From NCBI RefSeq assembly GCF_020193655.1, contig NZ_JADYVE010000027.1:1-41542 (forward strand): a stretch of DNA of 41,542 nucleotides. The letters run 5' to 3'. The position numbers and the translations under genes are program-made. The stretch is from Ensifer sp. IC3342. GTDB taxonomy: Bacteria; Pseudomonadota; Alphaproteobacteria; Rhizobiales; Rhizobiaceae. Numbering within the stretch: the first letter of the stretch is position 1; each line of letters begins with the position of its first letter. The notes under the pieces are model-generated. The model searched no databases, had not been told where the DNA came from, and worked only from the letters and a program-made list of their open reading frames with translations. Positions 8,850 through 17,159 of this stretch are shown in pieces.

Positions 8850-9731
8850 ATGTCTCAAACTTCGGCAGAAATAAAAGTTGTATCGCAAGGGCGAGTGCGA
8901 ACACGCGGCCTCGTTCGAATTGTAAGACGCCACCCGCTAATCGTGACGGGCGGTGGTCTGTTGGTCATCCTGATCATCGCCGCACTGGCTGCTCCTCTTT
9001 ATGCTGGCGATCCAATGGCTCTGGATCCATTCAAGCGACTTCAGTCACCCTCCCCCGACATGTGGTTTGGGAGTGACAATCTGGGCCAGGACGTATTTGC
9101 TCGTACTATGTATGGTGCCCGAATTTCCCTGCTGGTGGGACTGACCGCGGCTGTGGCGGCGGCTCTAGGCGGGCTCCTTATCGGAGTCATTGCCGGCTAT
9201 GTCGGCAGCTTTGACAGAATCGTGATGCGGGTGTTGGACGGCCTCATGTCGATACCGACGTTCCTGCTTGCCATCGCCCTTATTTCTCTGACGGGCCCAG
9301 GGATCGTCATCCTCATCGCCGCCATTGTGATCCCAGAACTCCCAAGTGTCACTCGGCTTGTCCGTTCGGTGGTTCTGAGCGTTCGCGAGCGTCCTTACGT
9401 GGAGGCTGCGCTCTGCGGCGGCGCGCGTTTACCCAAGGTGCTGTGGCGGCATATCCTCCCGACCGCTATTCCGCCGCTAATGGTCCAGAGCGCCAATGTC
9501 TGCGCCGGCGCGATTCTGACCGAAGCTGGGCTGAGCTTCCTGGGAGCAGGTATGCCTCCGGAGATCCCTAGCTGGGGTAATATGATTTCTAGCTCCCGCT
9601 TGTATCTACCGATTGCCCCGGTAATGCTCTTTGCCCCCGGTGTCTTCCTGGCCATCACGGTCTTGGCCGTAAACCTGCTCGGGGACGGTTTGCGCGACCT
9701 GTTCGACCCCCGCTCAAAACGGAGGCGGTGA
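8850..9731 (+). CDS. dppC: ABC transporter permease, DppC type
   Basis: The 293-residue protein is the second permease. It has the N-terminal hydrophobic segment and the DppC signature MWFGSDNLGQDVFARTMYGA, then a transporter core of about five further helices. The coupling-loop motif reads YVEAALCGGARLPKVLWRHI, followed by LPTAIPPLMVQSANV. It starts one base after the dppB-like stop and is followed with one base spacing by the first ATPase gene, so translation is probably coupled. It should form a heterodimeric channel with the 7907-8848 product. Confidence 0.92.
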   Translation: MSQTSAEIKVVSQGRVRTRGLVRIVRRHPLIVTGGGLLVILIIAALAAPLYAGDPMALDPFKRLQSPSPDMWFGSDNLGQDVFARTMYGARISLLVGLTAAVAAALGGLLIGVIAGYVGSFDRIVMRVLDGLMSIPTFLLAIALISLTGPGIVILIAAIVIPELPSVTRLVRSVVLSVRERPYVEAALCGGARLPKVLWRHILPTAIPPLMVQSANVCAGAILTEAGLSFLGAGMPPEIPSWGNMISSSRLYLPIAPVMLFAPGVFLAITVLAVNLLGDGLRDLFDPRSKRRR

Positions 9732-9732
9732 T

Positions 9733-10740
9733 ATGCTGTTTCACAATACCGCAGGAGACGACGTGCTTCTCGATGTTCGAGAGCTCGAGACACACTTTTT
9801 CGGTGAGGAGAGCGTCACCCGCGCTTTGGATAAGGTCAGCTTTCAGGTTAAAAAAGGCGAGACGCTTGGCGTGGTCGGCGAATCCGGCTGCGGTAAGAGC
9901 GTGACGGCGCTATCCATTCTGCGCCTGCTGCCAAAGCTGTCCGCCAGGACGGTCGGCGGCGAAGTTCGCTTTCACGGCCACGATCTCCTGGATCTGTCCG
10001 AGCGAGAGATGCGCAAGATCCGCGGTGACAAGATCGCCTTGATCTTCCAGGATCCGATGTCGAGCCTCAATCCGGTCTACACGGTCGGCCGCCAGATCGC
10101 GGAGGCCGTGCAGATCCATACCAACGCCTCCCGTTCCCAGGCGCTGGTCAGGGCCGAGGAGATGCTGCGCCTCGTGCGCATCGCCGATCCGGAGTGCCGC
10201 GTGAACAACTACCCCCACGAGATCTCGGGCGGCATGCGCCAGCGCGCCATGATTGCCATGGCCCTTGCCTGCTCACCAGAACTATTGATAGCCGACGAGC
10301 CAACAACTGCGCTAGATGTGACTATACAGGCGCAGATCCTGCGGCTCATCGTTGATCTGAAAGAGCGCACGGGAACGGCCGTCATGTTCATTACGCATGA
10401 TTTGGGAGTCGTGGCTGAAACATGCCAGCGCGTGATCGTGATGTATGCTGGTCGTATTGTCGAGCAAGCCACTGTGTCGGATCTGTTTGCGCGTCCTATG
10501 CATCCTTACACCCGGGCGCTCATGCGCTCAGTGCCTGACCGGCGACATAGTCAACAGCGTCGCCTACCCGAGATCCCCGGCTTTGTACCAAATCTGAGCG
10601 AGCCGATTATCGGATGCAGCTTTGCGCCTCGCTGTCCGTTCGCGGCCGACATTTGCCGACAAAAGGCGCCTGCCCTGCGTGAAGTCGAATCCTGTCACGT
10701 CGCGGCGTGTTGGCGTTCTGAGGAGGTTGCATGCGCATGA
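9733..10740 (+). CDS. dppD: ABC transporter ATP-binding protein, DppD type
   Basis: The 335-residue ATPase has all expected motifs: Walker A GESGCGKS at residues 49-56, signature ISGGMRQR, Walker B LLIADEPTTALD and the switch histidine in FITHDLGVV. The C-terminal oligopeptide extension is present, with cysteines in GCSFAPRCPFAADIC that in homologues bind an iron-sulfur cluster. It energises import together with the next gene. It begins one base after the dppC-like stop, and its last ten bases overlap the start of the dppF-like gene. Confidence 0.92.
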   Translation: MLFHNTAGDDVLLDVRELETHFFGEESVTRALDKVSFQVKKGETLGVVGESGCGKSVTALSILRLLPKLSARTVGGEVRFHGHDLLDLSEREMRKIRGDKIALIFQDPMSSLNPVYTVGRQIAEAVQIHTNASRSQALVRAEEMLRLVRIADPECRVNNYPHEISGGMRQRAMIAMALACSPELLIADEPTTALDVTIQAQILRLIVDLKERTGTAVMFITHDLGVVAETCQRVIVMYAGRIVEQATVSDLFARPMHPYTRALMRSVPDRRHSQQRRLPEIPGFVPNLSEPIIGCSFAPRCPFAADICRQKAPALREVESCHVAACWRSEEVACA

Positions 10741-11807
10741 GCGCTCCATTGTTGAAAGTCGAGAATCTGACCAAGCATTTTCCGCTCGGCGCGAGAATAT
10801 TTAGAGGGCCCGGTGCGGTGGTGCGGGCGGTAGAGGATGTATCCTTCTCAGTTGAGGCGGGCGAAACGCTCTGCATTGTCGGTGAATCTGGCTGCGGCAA
10901 GTCCACCGTCGCTCGACTGTTGATGCGGCTCACGAATCCGACTCGCGGGCGCGTGCTGATCGATGGCACCGACATTGCTGGCGTCACAAAGCAGCAGCTT
11001 CGTGCTTGGCGCCGTCGTATTCAGATGGTGTTTCAGGATCCGTATTCATCGCTGAACCCGCGTCTAACGGCCGGGCAAATCATCACTGAGCCCGTCGAGA
11101 ATTTCGAACGCCTTAGCCGGGCCCGGCGCGAAGCACTTGCGGCGGACCTCCTCCGAAAGGTCGGAATGTCGCCTGAGATGATGCACAGACTGCCCTCCGA
11201 ATTATCGGGCGGGCAGCGTCAACGCCTTGGTATCGCGCGGGCGCTAGCACTAGAGCCGTCGCTTATCATTGCCGATGAAGCGGTTTCAGCCCTCGATGTT
11301 TCCGTCCAGGCACAGATCTTGAACCTACTTATGGACCTTCAGGAGGAGCTAGGCGTAGCTTTCGTGTTTATCTCACATGATCTTAGGGTCGTTGAGCATA
11401 TCGGCCATCGCGTAGCGGTAATGTATTTGGGTCGGATCGTGGAACTCGCTCCCTGCGAGGCGCTTTTTGCCAAGCAGATTCACCCGTATACCGAAGCGCT
11501 TATCGCCGCAGCACCTGTACCGGATCCGACACAGGTTCGGTTGGAGGCGCCCATCGAGGGCGAGGTGCCGAGCCCGATCAGTCCCCCAAGCGGGTGCGCG
11601 TTTCACCCGCGTTGTCCGCTCGCGGTCGAGCGGTGCCATGTCGAAGTGCCGGCGTTAGTACCTATCGGTGACGGACGCGTCGTCGCCTGCCACGTCCGTG
11701 CTCCGGCAAAAGAGTCCGCGACTGAGCCGGTGGCGGTGACTGACCTGTCGGTCGCAGGAACCGCGCCCGATCCTCGTTCCGCATTGGAGGCCGTAAACTT
11801 GGCGTAG
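10731..11807 (+). CDS. dppF: ABC transporter ATP-binding protein, DppF type
   Basis: The 358-residue partner ATPase shows Walker A GESGCGKST at about residue 51, the Q-loop region RRIQMVFQDPYSSLNPR, signature LSGGQRQR and the H-loop VFISHDLRVV. Walker B reads LIIADEAVSALD, with alanine where most homologues have proline, a mild change that should not stop activity. The C-terminal GCAFHPRCPLAVERC extension is present, followed by an unusually long tail of about 50 residues. The gene overlaps the dppD-like gene, closing the transporter operon. An in-frame ATG at 10737 is an alternative start. A weak stem (GACACC/GGTGTC, about 11808-11825) follows the stop. Confidence 0.9.
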   Translation: MRMSAPLLKVENLTKHFPLGARIFRGPGAVVRAVEDVSFSVEAGETLCIVGESGCGKSTVARLLMRLTNPTRGRVLIDGTDIAGVTKQQLRAWRRRIQMVFQDPYSSLNPRLTAGQIITEPVENFERLSRARREALAADLLRKVGMSPEMMHRLPSELSGGQRQRLGIARALALEPSLIIADEAVSALDVSVQAQILNLLMDLQEELGVAFVFISHDLRVVEHIGHRVAVMYLGRIVELAPCEALFAKQIHPYTEALIAAAPVPDPTQVRLEAPIEGEVPSPISPPSGCAFHPRCPLAVERCHVEVPALVPIGDGRVVACHVRAPAKESATEPVAVTDLSVAGTAPDPRSALEAVNLA

Positions 11808-12185
11808 ACACCCTGGCGCGGTGTCAAGTTCGGCAAGTGCGGTACAGCAGGGCCGACTCACCCGCGGAGATAGGTACGAAGGTGTGATTGACACTGAACT
11901 GCCACTGCCACTGCCACCGTCACCGCCGACGAGGTCGAGGTCGGCCTCCCCGATACTGCCGGCATTGGCCAACCATGTCTGCGGCTCGGGCGTTCGCGCC
12001 GTGGCCCTGGCGAACCCAGCAGATCGCGACGGGCAGCGCGAGGATTATCGATGCCGGCGGGCAGGGAGTCGATGACTGGCGACCGTGGTACCGAAAGCCC
12101 ACCTCAGCGGCGCCGAGATGGCAGATGTCGGCGCGCATGGTCGCAAACTGCCATCGCAGGGTGATACAAAAGGATTTTGAAATCG
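11808..12185. other. no gene recognised; short GC-rich repeat
   Basis: Between the transporter operon and the next operator-like site no gene is supported. A small imperfect triplet-like repeat (CTGCCACTGCCACTGCCACC) lies at about 11898. Open frames on both strands have no recognisable family. Confidence 0.4.
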
Positions 12186-12190
12186 AAAGT

Positions 12191-12206
12191 ACAACAAATG
12201 TTTCGC
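12191..12206. promoter_or_regulatory. operator-like site before decayed binding protein
   Basis: Positions 12193-12202 read AACAAATGTT, preceded by AC. This is the same palindrome type as at 4092, 6174 and 12767, though the right extension is worn (TCGC instead of GCAA). It lies about 80 bases before the start of a decayed binding-protein copy, the same arrangement as at 6174. A shared GTGGAGTAG follows both sites, so the promoter was probably duplicated with the gene. Confidence 0.45.
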
Positions 12207-12280
12207 GCCACTCAGGGTGGAGTAGATCTCGGCGTTAAGGCGCTCGAAGCTGCTTTGAGAAGTGGAGAAGGGAACGGACT

Positions 12281-12665
12281 ATGACTATCTGCCGATGCAG
12301 CCTTCCAACGGTGAGCCTTCCCGCGACCATAGGGGACGCGCGGACCGTTCGGATGGTGATGGGTGACCTGCAATCCTACGATCCGATATTCACGGTGTCC
12401 TGCTCGGAGTATGCCTGGTCTCGGTTGGGCCCCGGCCGCACCTCCGTCAATGCGTCAACGGCGGATCGAGGCCACGCAGTCCACCGCAGTGACTGGGGTG
12501 CCATCATGCCACCCCAAGCCGTCACGAAGCTGGAACGTATAGGTCTTCCTGTCGTCGGGACGTCCCACTGCTCAACCATTTGTGGCCGCGGCATCAATTG
12601 GGAGTCGAGGGCGAACAGCGTGTCGTATAACCAGCGCGGCGCATGTTTGGGGCCGAAAGAATCAC
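12281..12665 (+). pseudogene. substrate-binding protein paralogue, N-terminal relic with internal inversion
   Basis: The plus strand starts with ATG at 12281 after GGAGAAGGGA. It encodes RTVRMVMGDLQSYDPIFTV, clearly related to residues about 40-60 of the intact binding protein (TVRLVLADLQVYDPMFSV). The next part of the protein is on the opposite strand: reading minus from about 12660 to 12460 gives WLYDTLFALDSQLMPRPQMV. After one frameshift it gives TYTFQLRDGLGWHDGTPVTA and VDCVASIRR, matching residues about 63-121 of the intact protein. A segment of roughly 200-260 bases has therefore inverted inside the gene. The rest of the protein is missing and the Tat signal is worn away. It is a dead paralogue of the gene at 6295. 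Confidence 0.82.
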
Positions 12666-12764
12666 GCGGGCATCAAGGCCAGATATTCTCGCCCACCCCG
12701 CGAGCAATCGGTGACCGATCGCGACCAGATCACTCGATACGAATGGATTGCAATAGCAGATAAT

Positions 12765-12780
12765 ACAACAAATGTTGCAA
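12765..12780. promoter_or_regulatory. putative RpiR operator before capA-like gene
   Basis: The stretch reads ACAACAAATGTTGCAA, the fullest copy of the motif found at 4092, 6174 and 12193. Its core CAACA..TGTTG is a perfect dyad around AA. It lies about 220 bases before the capA-like start with no gene between. Regulation of that gene by the RpiR protein is inferred. Confidence 0.5.
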
Positions 12781-13000
12781 ACTGATCGACAGTAGGGTAG
12801 GTTCGGCTATGCGCTTTCATAGCTGACGGGAACTGGAGGCGAGCTTCAAGCAAGGGCGAAAGTGACTGCACGCGGAATTAAGAAGTCGGCGAACGTGGTC
12901 CCGGTTCTTGGCTCACTGAAAAGCCGTCAGGTCGATCATGGCCAGTCTTAGTCGACTTCTACAGAGTAACCCCTATCCCAATTTCCAAGGATTTCATGTC

Positions 13001-14230
13001 ATGTCTACGCCGTTTACCCTGGCTCTAACGGGGCAGTCTCTCATTCACCATGATGTTCGGCACGTAATGGATGAAGGCTTTGTCGCGCTTAAGAGGCTGA
13101 TCCGAAAAGCAGATATCTCGTTGACCAACTTTGAAATGACTGTGCTCGGGCGGCATGGCGGCTGGCCGTTGAAGGGCTCCAATTTCGACTGCGCACCAGC
13201 GGACGTTCTGAATTCGCTGCAGGACATCGGCTTCACGGCTTTGGCGCTCTCCAACAACCACGCATTTGATCTCGGTCCTTCTGGAGTGCTGTCGACGCTT
13301 GAGGAAGTCGAAGCACGTGGGTTTCTTCACGCCGGGACCGGCGTCGATGCCACGGATGCGCGCCACGCAGGGGAAAAGCAGATCGGTGCGAGAAATGTGG
13401 CACTCGTTGCGATGGATGCCGGGCCTGGGCCGGACGTGATGTATGCCGACAATGCCACGGCCATTCGTCCTCCTCGACCTGGGGTAAACAAGCTCGACGT
13501 CAGGCGATCGTTCGATGTCGAACAGAAATATTTCGACACGCTAACCGCGATCCAGGAAACCTTTGGAAGCAACCGCATGGAGCTCGCCAACTACGCACAG
13601 CCGAACGACCCGCCTGAACTGGCTTCATCTGATGAGATCGACTTTTACGGTACCATCTTTCGAAAGGCGTCGAGCAACAGTCGTAGAATCGTAGTCGATG
13701 AGGCAAGTCTGCAAGGGCATCTTGCCACGATCAGGAAAGCCGCTTCGGACGACACGTTCGTCATCGCCTATCTTCATCACCACCATTGGGAGCCGAGCTG
13801 GAGCGAGGTCCCTGGATGGGTTCAGGCCGTTGCGCGGTCTTGTGTGGACGCGGGCGCAAACGCATTCGTCAGCCACGGCGTGCCCGTGCTGCAGCCAATA
13901 GAAATCTACCGAGGAGCGCCGATTTTTTTCGGGCTCGGGAACTTCCTGTTTCATTTGCACGAAGGCGAGGTCGGATGGAGCTCACCTGACATTTGGAAGA
14001 GCATGGTCGCGACATGCAGCTTCGATGGCAACGGCCGCCTGCAGTCAATCGACTTTGTTCCGATAGTGATTGGTGGGGAGCATCGGCTGACTGGCACAGA
14101 TTATCATGAACGCAATGTGCCAATGATCGCGTCACACGAATTGGGCCGCGCCATGTTGGAAGAACTTGGGCGGCGATCGCAAAAGCATGGAACCAAGATC
14201 GTGGCGCAGGATGCCCGGATATATTGCTAG
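13001..14230 (+). CDS. CapA/PgsA-like metallophosphoesterase-fold protein
   Basis: The 409-residue protein has the sequence landmarks of the CapA (PGA_cap) family in order: LTNFEMTVLG at about 41-50 (family NxE), LSNNHAFDLGPSGVLSTLEE at 84-103 (family NNHxxDxG), LHHHHWEPSW at 258-267, and SHGVPVLQPIEIYRGAPIFF then GLGNFLF near 291-317. The first family motif, usually GD, reads GQ (residues 11-12), and HPH reads HGV, so metal binding may differ. No signal peptide or membrane anchor is present, unlike capsule-type PgsA, which suggests a cytoplasmic enzyme and not a capsule synthesis subunit. The start at 13001 follows AAGGA at good distance; an upstream ATG at 12938 is less likely. The gene is intact and follows an operator-like site. 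A hydrolytic role on a gamma-glutamyl or related compound is an inference. Confidence 0.85.
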   Translation: MSTPFTLALTGQSLIHHDVRHVMDEGFVALKRLIRKADISLTNFEMTVLGRHGGWPLKGSNFDCAPADVLNSLQDIGFTALALSNNHAFDLGPSGVLSTLEEVEARGFLHAGTGVDATDARHAGEKQIGARNVALVAMDAGPGPDVMYADNATAIRPPRPGVNKLDVRRSFDVEQKYFDTLTAIQETFGSNRMELANYAQPNDPPELASSDEIDFYGTIFRKASSNSRRIVVDEASLQGHLATIRKAASDDTFVIAYLHHHHWEPSWSEVPGWVQAVARSCVDAGANAFVSHGVPVLQPIEIYRGAPIFFGLGNFLFHLHEGEVGWSSPDIWKSMVATCSFDGNGRLQSIDFVPIVIGGEHRLTGTDYHERNVPMIASHELGRAMLEELGRRSQKHGTKIVAQDARIYC

Positions 14231-14536
14231 ATGAGCGATCAATTGCTTGTTCAATCTATTTTCGGCGCTGCGCTATGTCCGTGACCGGCTCAAGGTGACA
14301 CGCCTTTACGAAGAGCTCGACCCTCTGGCCGATCCCGACGAGCATTGAGACTTTTTCGGCATGATCCGACGCGCCGCCAAGAAGACTCCAGCGTGGACGT
14401 GAAAAGTATACCGAGCCACGTTCAGCTCGACGCTGGGCCAGGGGAGCCCGCGTCTTTCCTGTAGCTTGCGGGCGCGGGCTATCGTGAAGCGCCGCGGCGC
14501 TGCGGTTATGGCCCTGACCCCACAATCGAGTCATCC
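14231..14536. other. no gene recognised
   Basis: Just after the capA-like gene a short plus-strand frame reads RDRLKVTRLYEELDPLADPD before a stop near 14346. It could be the tail of an unidentified gene, but no family was recognised. The remainder has no supportable gene. Confidence 0.35.
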
Positions 14537-16150
14537 ATGCCAACAGCATCCGACGGCCACACATCCTCTCTGTCTCCTTTCAAGCATCGCATCTTCCTGG
14601 CCGTTTGGCTCGCCAGTCTCGCCGCCAATTTCAGTAGCCTGATCCAAGCCGTGGGCGCAGCTTGGCTGATGACCTCTATCGGTGTGTCGGCCGAGCTAAT
14701 CGCCCTGATGCGGGCCTTGACGACGCTGGCGATAATGCTGTTCTCACTTCTGGCCGGCTCCATTGCTGACGATTTCGATTGTCGCAAGCTCATGCTCGCC
14801 TCACAGGTCTTCCTGCTTACGGTGTCGGTTGCCCTCGCCCTGTACGCCTATTTGGGCTGGTGTTCCCGTGGCTGCTGCTCACCTTCACTTTTCTTGTTGG
14901 CTGCGGCTCAGCCTTCAGCGGGCCGGCCTGGCACTCGATGGTCCGCGAGATGCTGCCCCGCGACGACCTCCCGGCCGCGATCGCCCTCAACAGCATGGGC
15001 TTCAACATCGCCCGCTGTCGGCCCGGCGCTCGGCGGTCTCATCGTGGCCGGGGTGGGCGCCTTCGCCGCGTTTGCGGTCAATGCAATCATCTATCTTGGG
15101 CTGATTACCGTTCTGGCGCGCTGGCAGCCGGTCAGAGCGCCCAGAGCGCTGCCGCCGGAGAGCCTCGGGTCTGCCATGGCGGCCGGGATTCGCTACGTCG
15201 CCATGTCGCCTAATCTGGGCGTCGTGCTCATGCGGGGAGCGATGTTCGGTCTGGCGGCCATCGCCGCCCAGGCACTGATGCCGTTGATTGCCCGCGACTT
15301 AGTCCAAGGCGGTCCGCTCACCTATGACTGCTGCTCGGAGCTTTCGGCATCGGTGCGGTGCTGCTCATCACTCGTTTGCTACAGCCTCTGTCGCTTGAGG
15401 CTCTCGTGCGTGTCGCCTTTGTTAGCGTTGCCGTCTGCGCCGCTGCTACGGCGTTGAGCACTCTGGCTGAGTTGAGCATGGTCGTGATGATCCTGGGGGC
15501 GATGTGGGTGCTGGCGCTCTCCAGTTTTAACCCCACCGTGCAACTTTCGTCGCCGCGCTGGGTGGTCGGCCGCGCACTGGCGCTCTATCACATGGCAACT
15601 GCCGGCGGGATGGTTCTCGGCAGCTGGAACTGGGGCGTGGCGGCCGAGCGCCTTGGGACGGCGGACGCTCTTCTGATCGCAGCTGGTGTGTCGTGTATTT
15701 GGGCGGCACTCGGCCTGCGTTTCCCCCTGCCGGAGCTGAGAGGGTTGAACCTTGATCCCCCTGAACCGGTGGAGGGAGCCTGATCTTGCCGTCGATATCC
15801 GGCCGCGTAGCGGCCCGGTGGTGATCACGATCGAGTACAGGATTCGCGAAGTGGATGTGACGGCTTTCCTCGCCGTTATGGCGGACGACGCCGGATTAGG
15901 CGCCGCGACTTGGCGCGTCACTGGACGCTGCTACGAGATCTGGAAGACCGGGAGATCTGGATCGAGCGATACGCCAATCCGACTTGGTTGGAATACGTGC
16001 GGCACAACCATCGCATCACGCAAACTGATGCTGCCGTCGGCGAGCGGCTCAAAACGTTGCATCAGGGACCGGACCGACCGCGAGTCCGCCGATTGATCGA
16101 ACGCCAAACGGGCTGGCGGAGCACGGAGGCAGGGCCGCGTGTTCATGATT
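14537..16150 (+). pseudogene. MFS_3-type exporter (transmembrane secretion effector family), frameshifted
   Basis: The start MPTASDGHTSSLSPFKHRIF leads into helices typical of the DHA3/MFS_3 group, with FLAVWLASLAANFSSLIQAV and the motif A region GSIADDFDCRKLMLASQVF. The frame is lost at about 14855 and resumes with FSGPAWHSMVREMLPRDDLP and ALNSMGF. Other breaks occur near 15015, 15330 and 15895. The last part continues in a new frame as RHWTLLRDLEDREIWIERYA and WLEYVRHNHRITQTDAAVGE. This soluble C-terminal extension is characteristic of the family that includes enterobactin-exporter-like proteins. Rebuilt, the protein would have its usual length of roughly 530 residues. A second, equally broken member lies at 29272. 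Several frameshifts make function unlikely unless they are sequencing errors. Confidence 0.82.
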
Positions 16151-16154
16151 TGGC

Positions 16155-17040
16155 GGACCCTCTCACTGATCTTCCCCCGATTGCGCGGACACCGGGACGA
16201 ATCGACATTCAGCGCGGCCAGAGAATGGCGGCGGCCAGGTGCACGAAGGCTAAGTAGTGGATGGTTCGCCGGTCGTAGCGCGTGGCGAAACGACGGAAGT
16301 GCTTGAGTCTGTTGAAGCAGCGCTCGATCCGGTTGCGGTCCTTGTAGACGACCTCGTCGTGTGGGATCGGCACCTTGCGCGAGCGGTTTGACGGGATCAC
16401 CGCCTCTGCTCCGAGGTCGGCGATGAATTGGCGCAAGTCATTGCTATCATAGGCCTTGTCGGCGATCACCCCCTCGGCCTTGAACCCCTCAAGCAGCGTC
16501 TTGGCCGTGAGACTGTCGCGGCGCTGACCGGCGGTCAGGATGAAGCGCAGCGGTCGGCCCAGGCCGTCGCAGACCATGTGGATCTTGGTCGTCAGTCCAC
16601 CTTGGGAACGCCCCAGAACCTGATCCGGGGCCCCCTTTTCCGGCTGCCGCCTGCTGGTGGACCCGAACCAGGGTGGTGTCCAGCATCAGGTACTGGTTGT
16701 TCTTGTCCTTGGTCAGTTCGTCGAAGACTTTGTCCCACACGCCGGTCTTGGCCCAGCGGGTGAAGCGCTAGTGCACGCTCTTCCACTCGCCATAGCGCTC
16801 GGGCAAGTGCTGCCAGTGCGCGCCCGACCTCAGCACCCACAAAACCCCGTTCACGAACAGACGGTTATCCGCCTCCGTCCGCCCCGGATCGTCGGCCTTG
16901 CCCGGCAGCAGCGGAGCGATACGCTCCCACTGCGCTCGGCTCAACTCATACCGCTTCATGCCCATCGCCCCGCTCCGAATCAGCAAATTCGGAACCGATT
17001 GATTCAGCATCCTTCAGAAATGGGAATCGGGAGGGTTCTG
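16155..17040 (-). mobile_element. IS5-family (IS427-like) insertion sequence
   Basis: An element of about 0.89 kb carries a two-frame transposase on the minus strand. Its ends appear as short inverted repeats: ACCCTC at about 16158 on the left and the complement GAGGGT at about 17031 on the right, with partial match around them. Exact ends and the target duplication could not be fixed by eye. It sits between the broken MFS_3 gene and the IS110 gene. Confidence 0.65.
16209..16957 (-). pseudogene. IS5-family transposase, two frames with internal stop
   Basis: The first frame starts MKRYELSRAQWERIAPLLPG at 16957 and carries the usual DUF4096 N-terminal region to GEWKSVH, where TAG at 16768-16770 interrupts it. 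In the same frame it continues RFTRWAKTGVWDKVFDELTK and LMLDTTLVRVHQQAAAGK, containing the first catalytic aspartate. The second frame holds MVCDGLGRPLRFILTAGQRR, VIADKAYDSNDLRQFI (second aspartate) and RIERCFNRLKHFRRFATRYD (glutamate). The frame change falls at an AAAAGGGGG run near 16631-16640, which in this IS group is often a programmed frameshift. The TAG is the real defect. Confidence 0.82.
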
Positions 17041-17159
17041 TGAGGTCGCGCGGGGATGGGCTGGCGGCCGGACGCCGTGCGCGACCTCATTGAAGATGCT
17101 ATGGGGTGAGCGGCGATGACGAGGCACTATCGTTGCTCAAAACAACGATGGAGAGCGCC

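Noticed and set aside
16155..17040. The two-frame IS5 transposase as evidence of decay only
   Set aside because: The frame change at the A/G run is probably programmed in this IS group, so only the in-frame TAG is counted as a defect.
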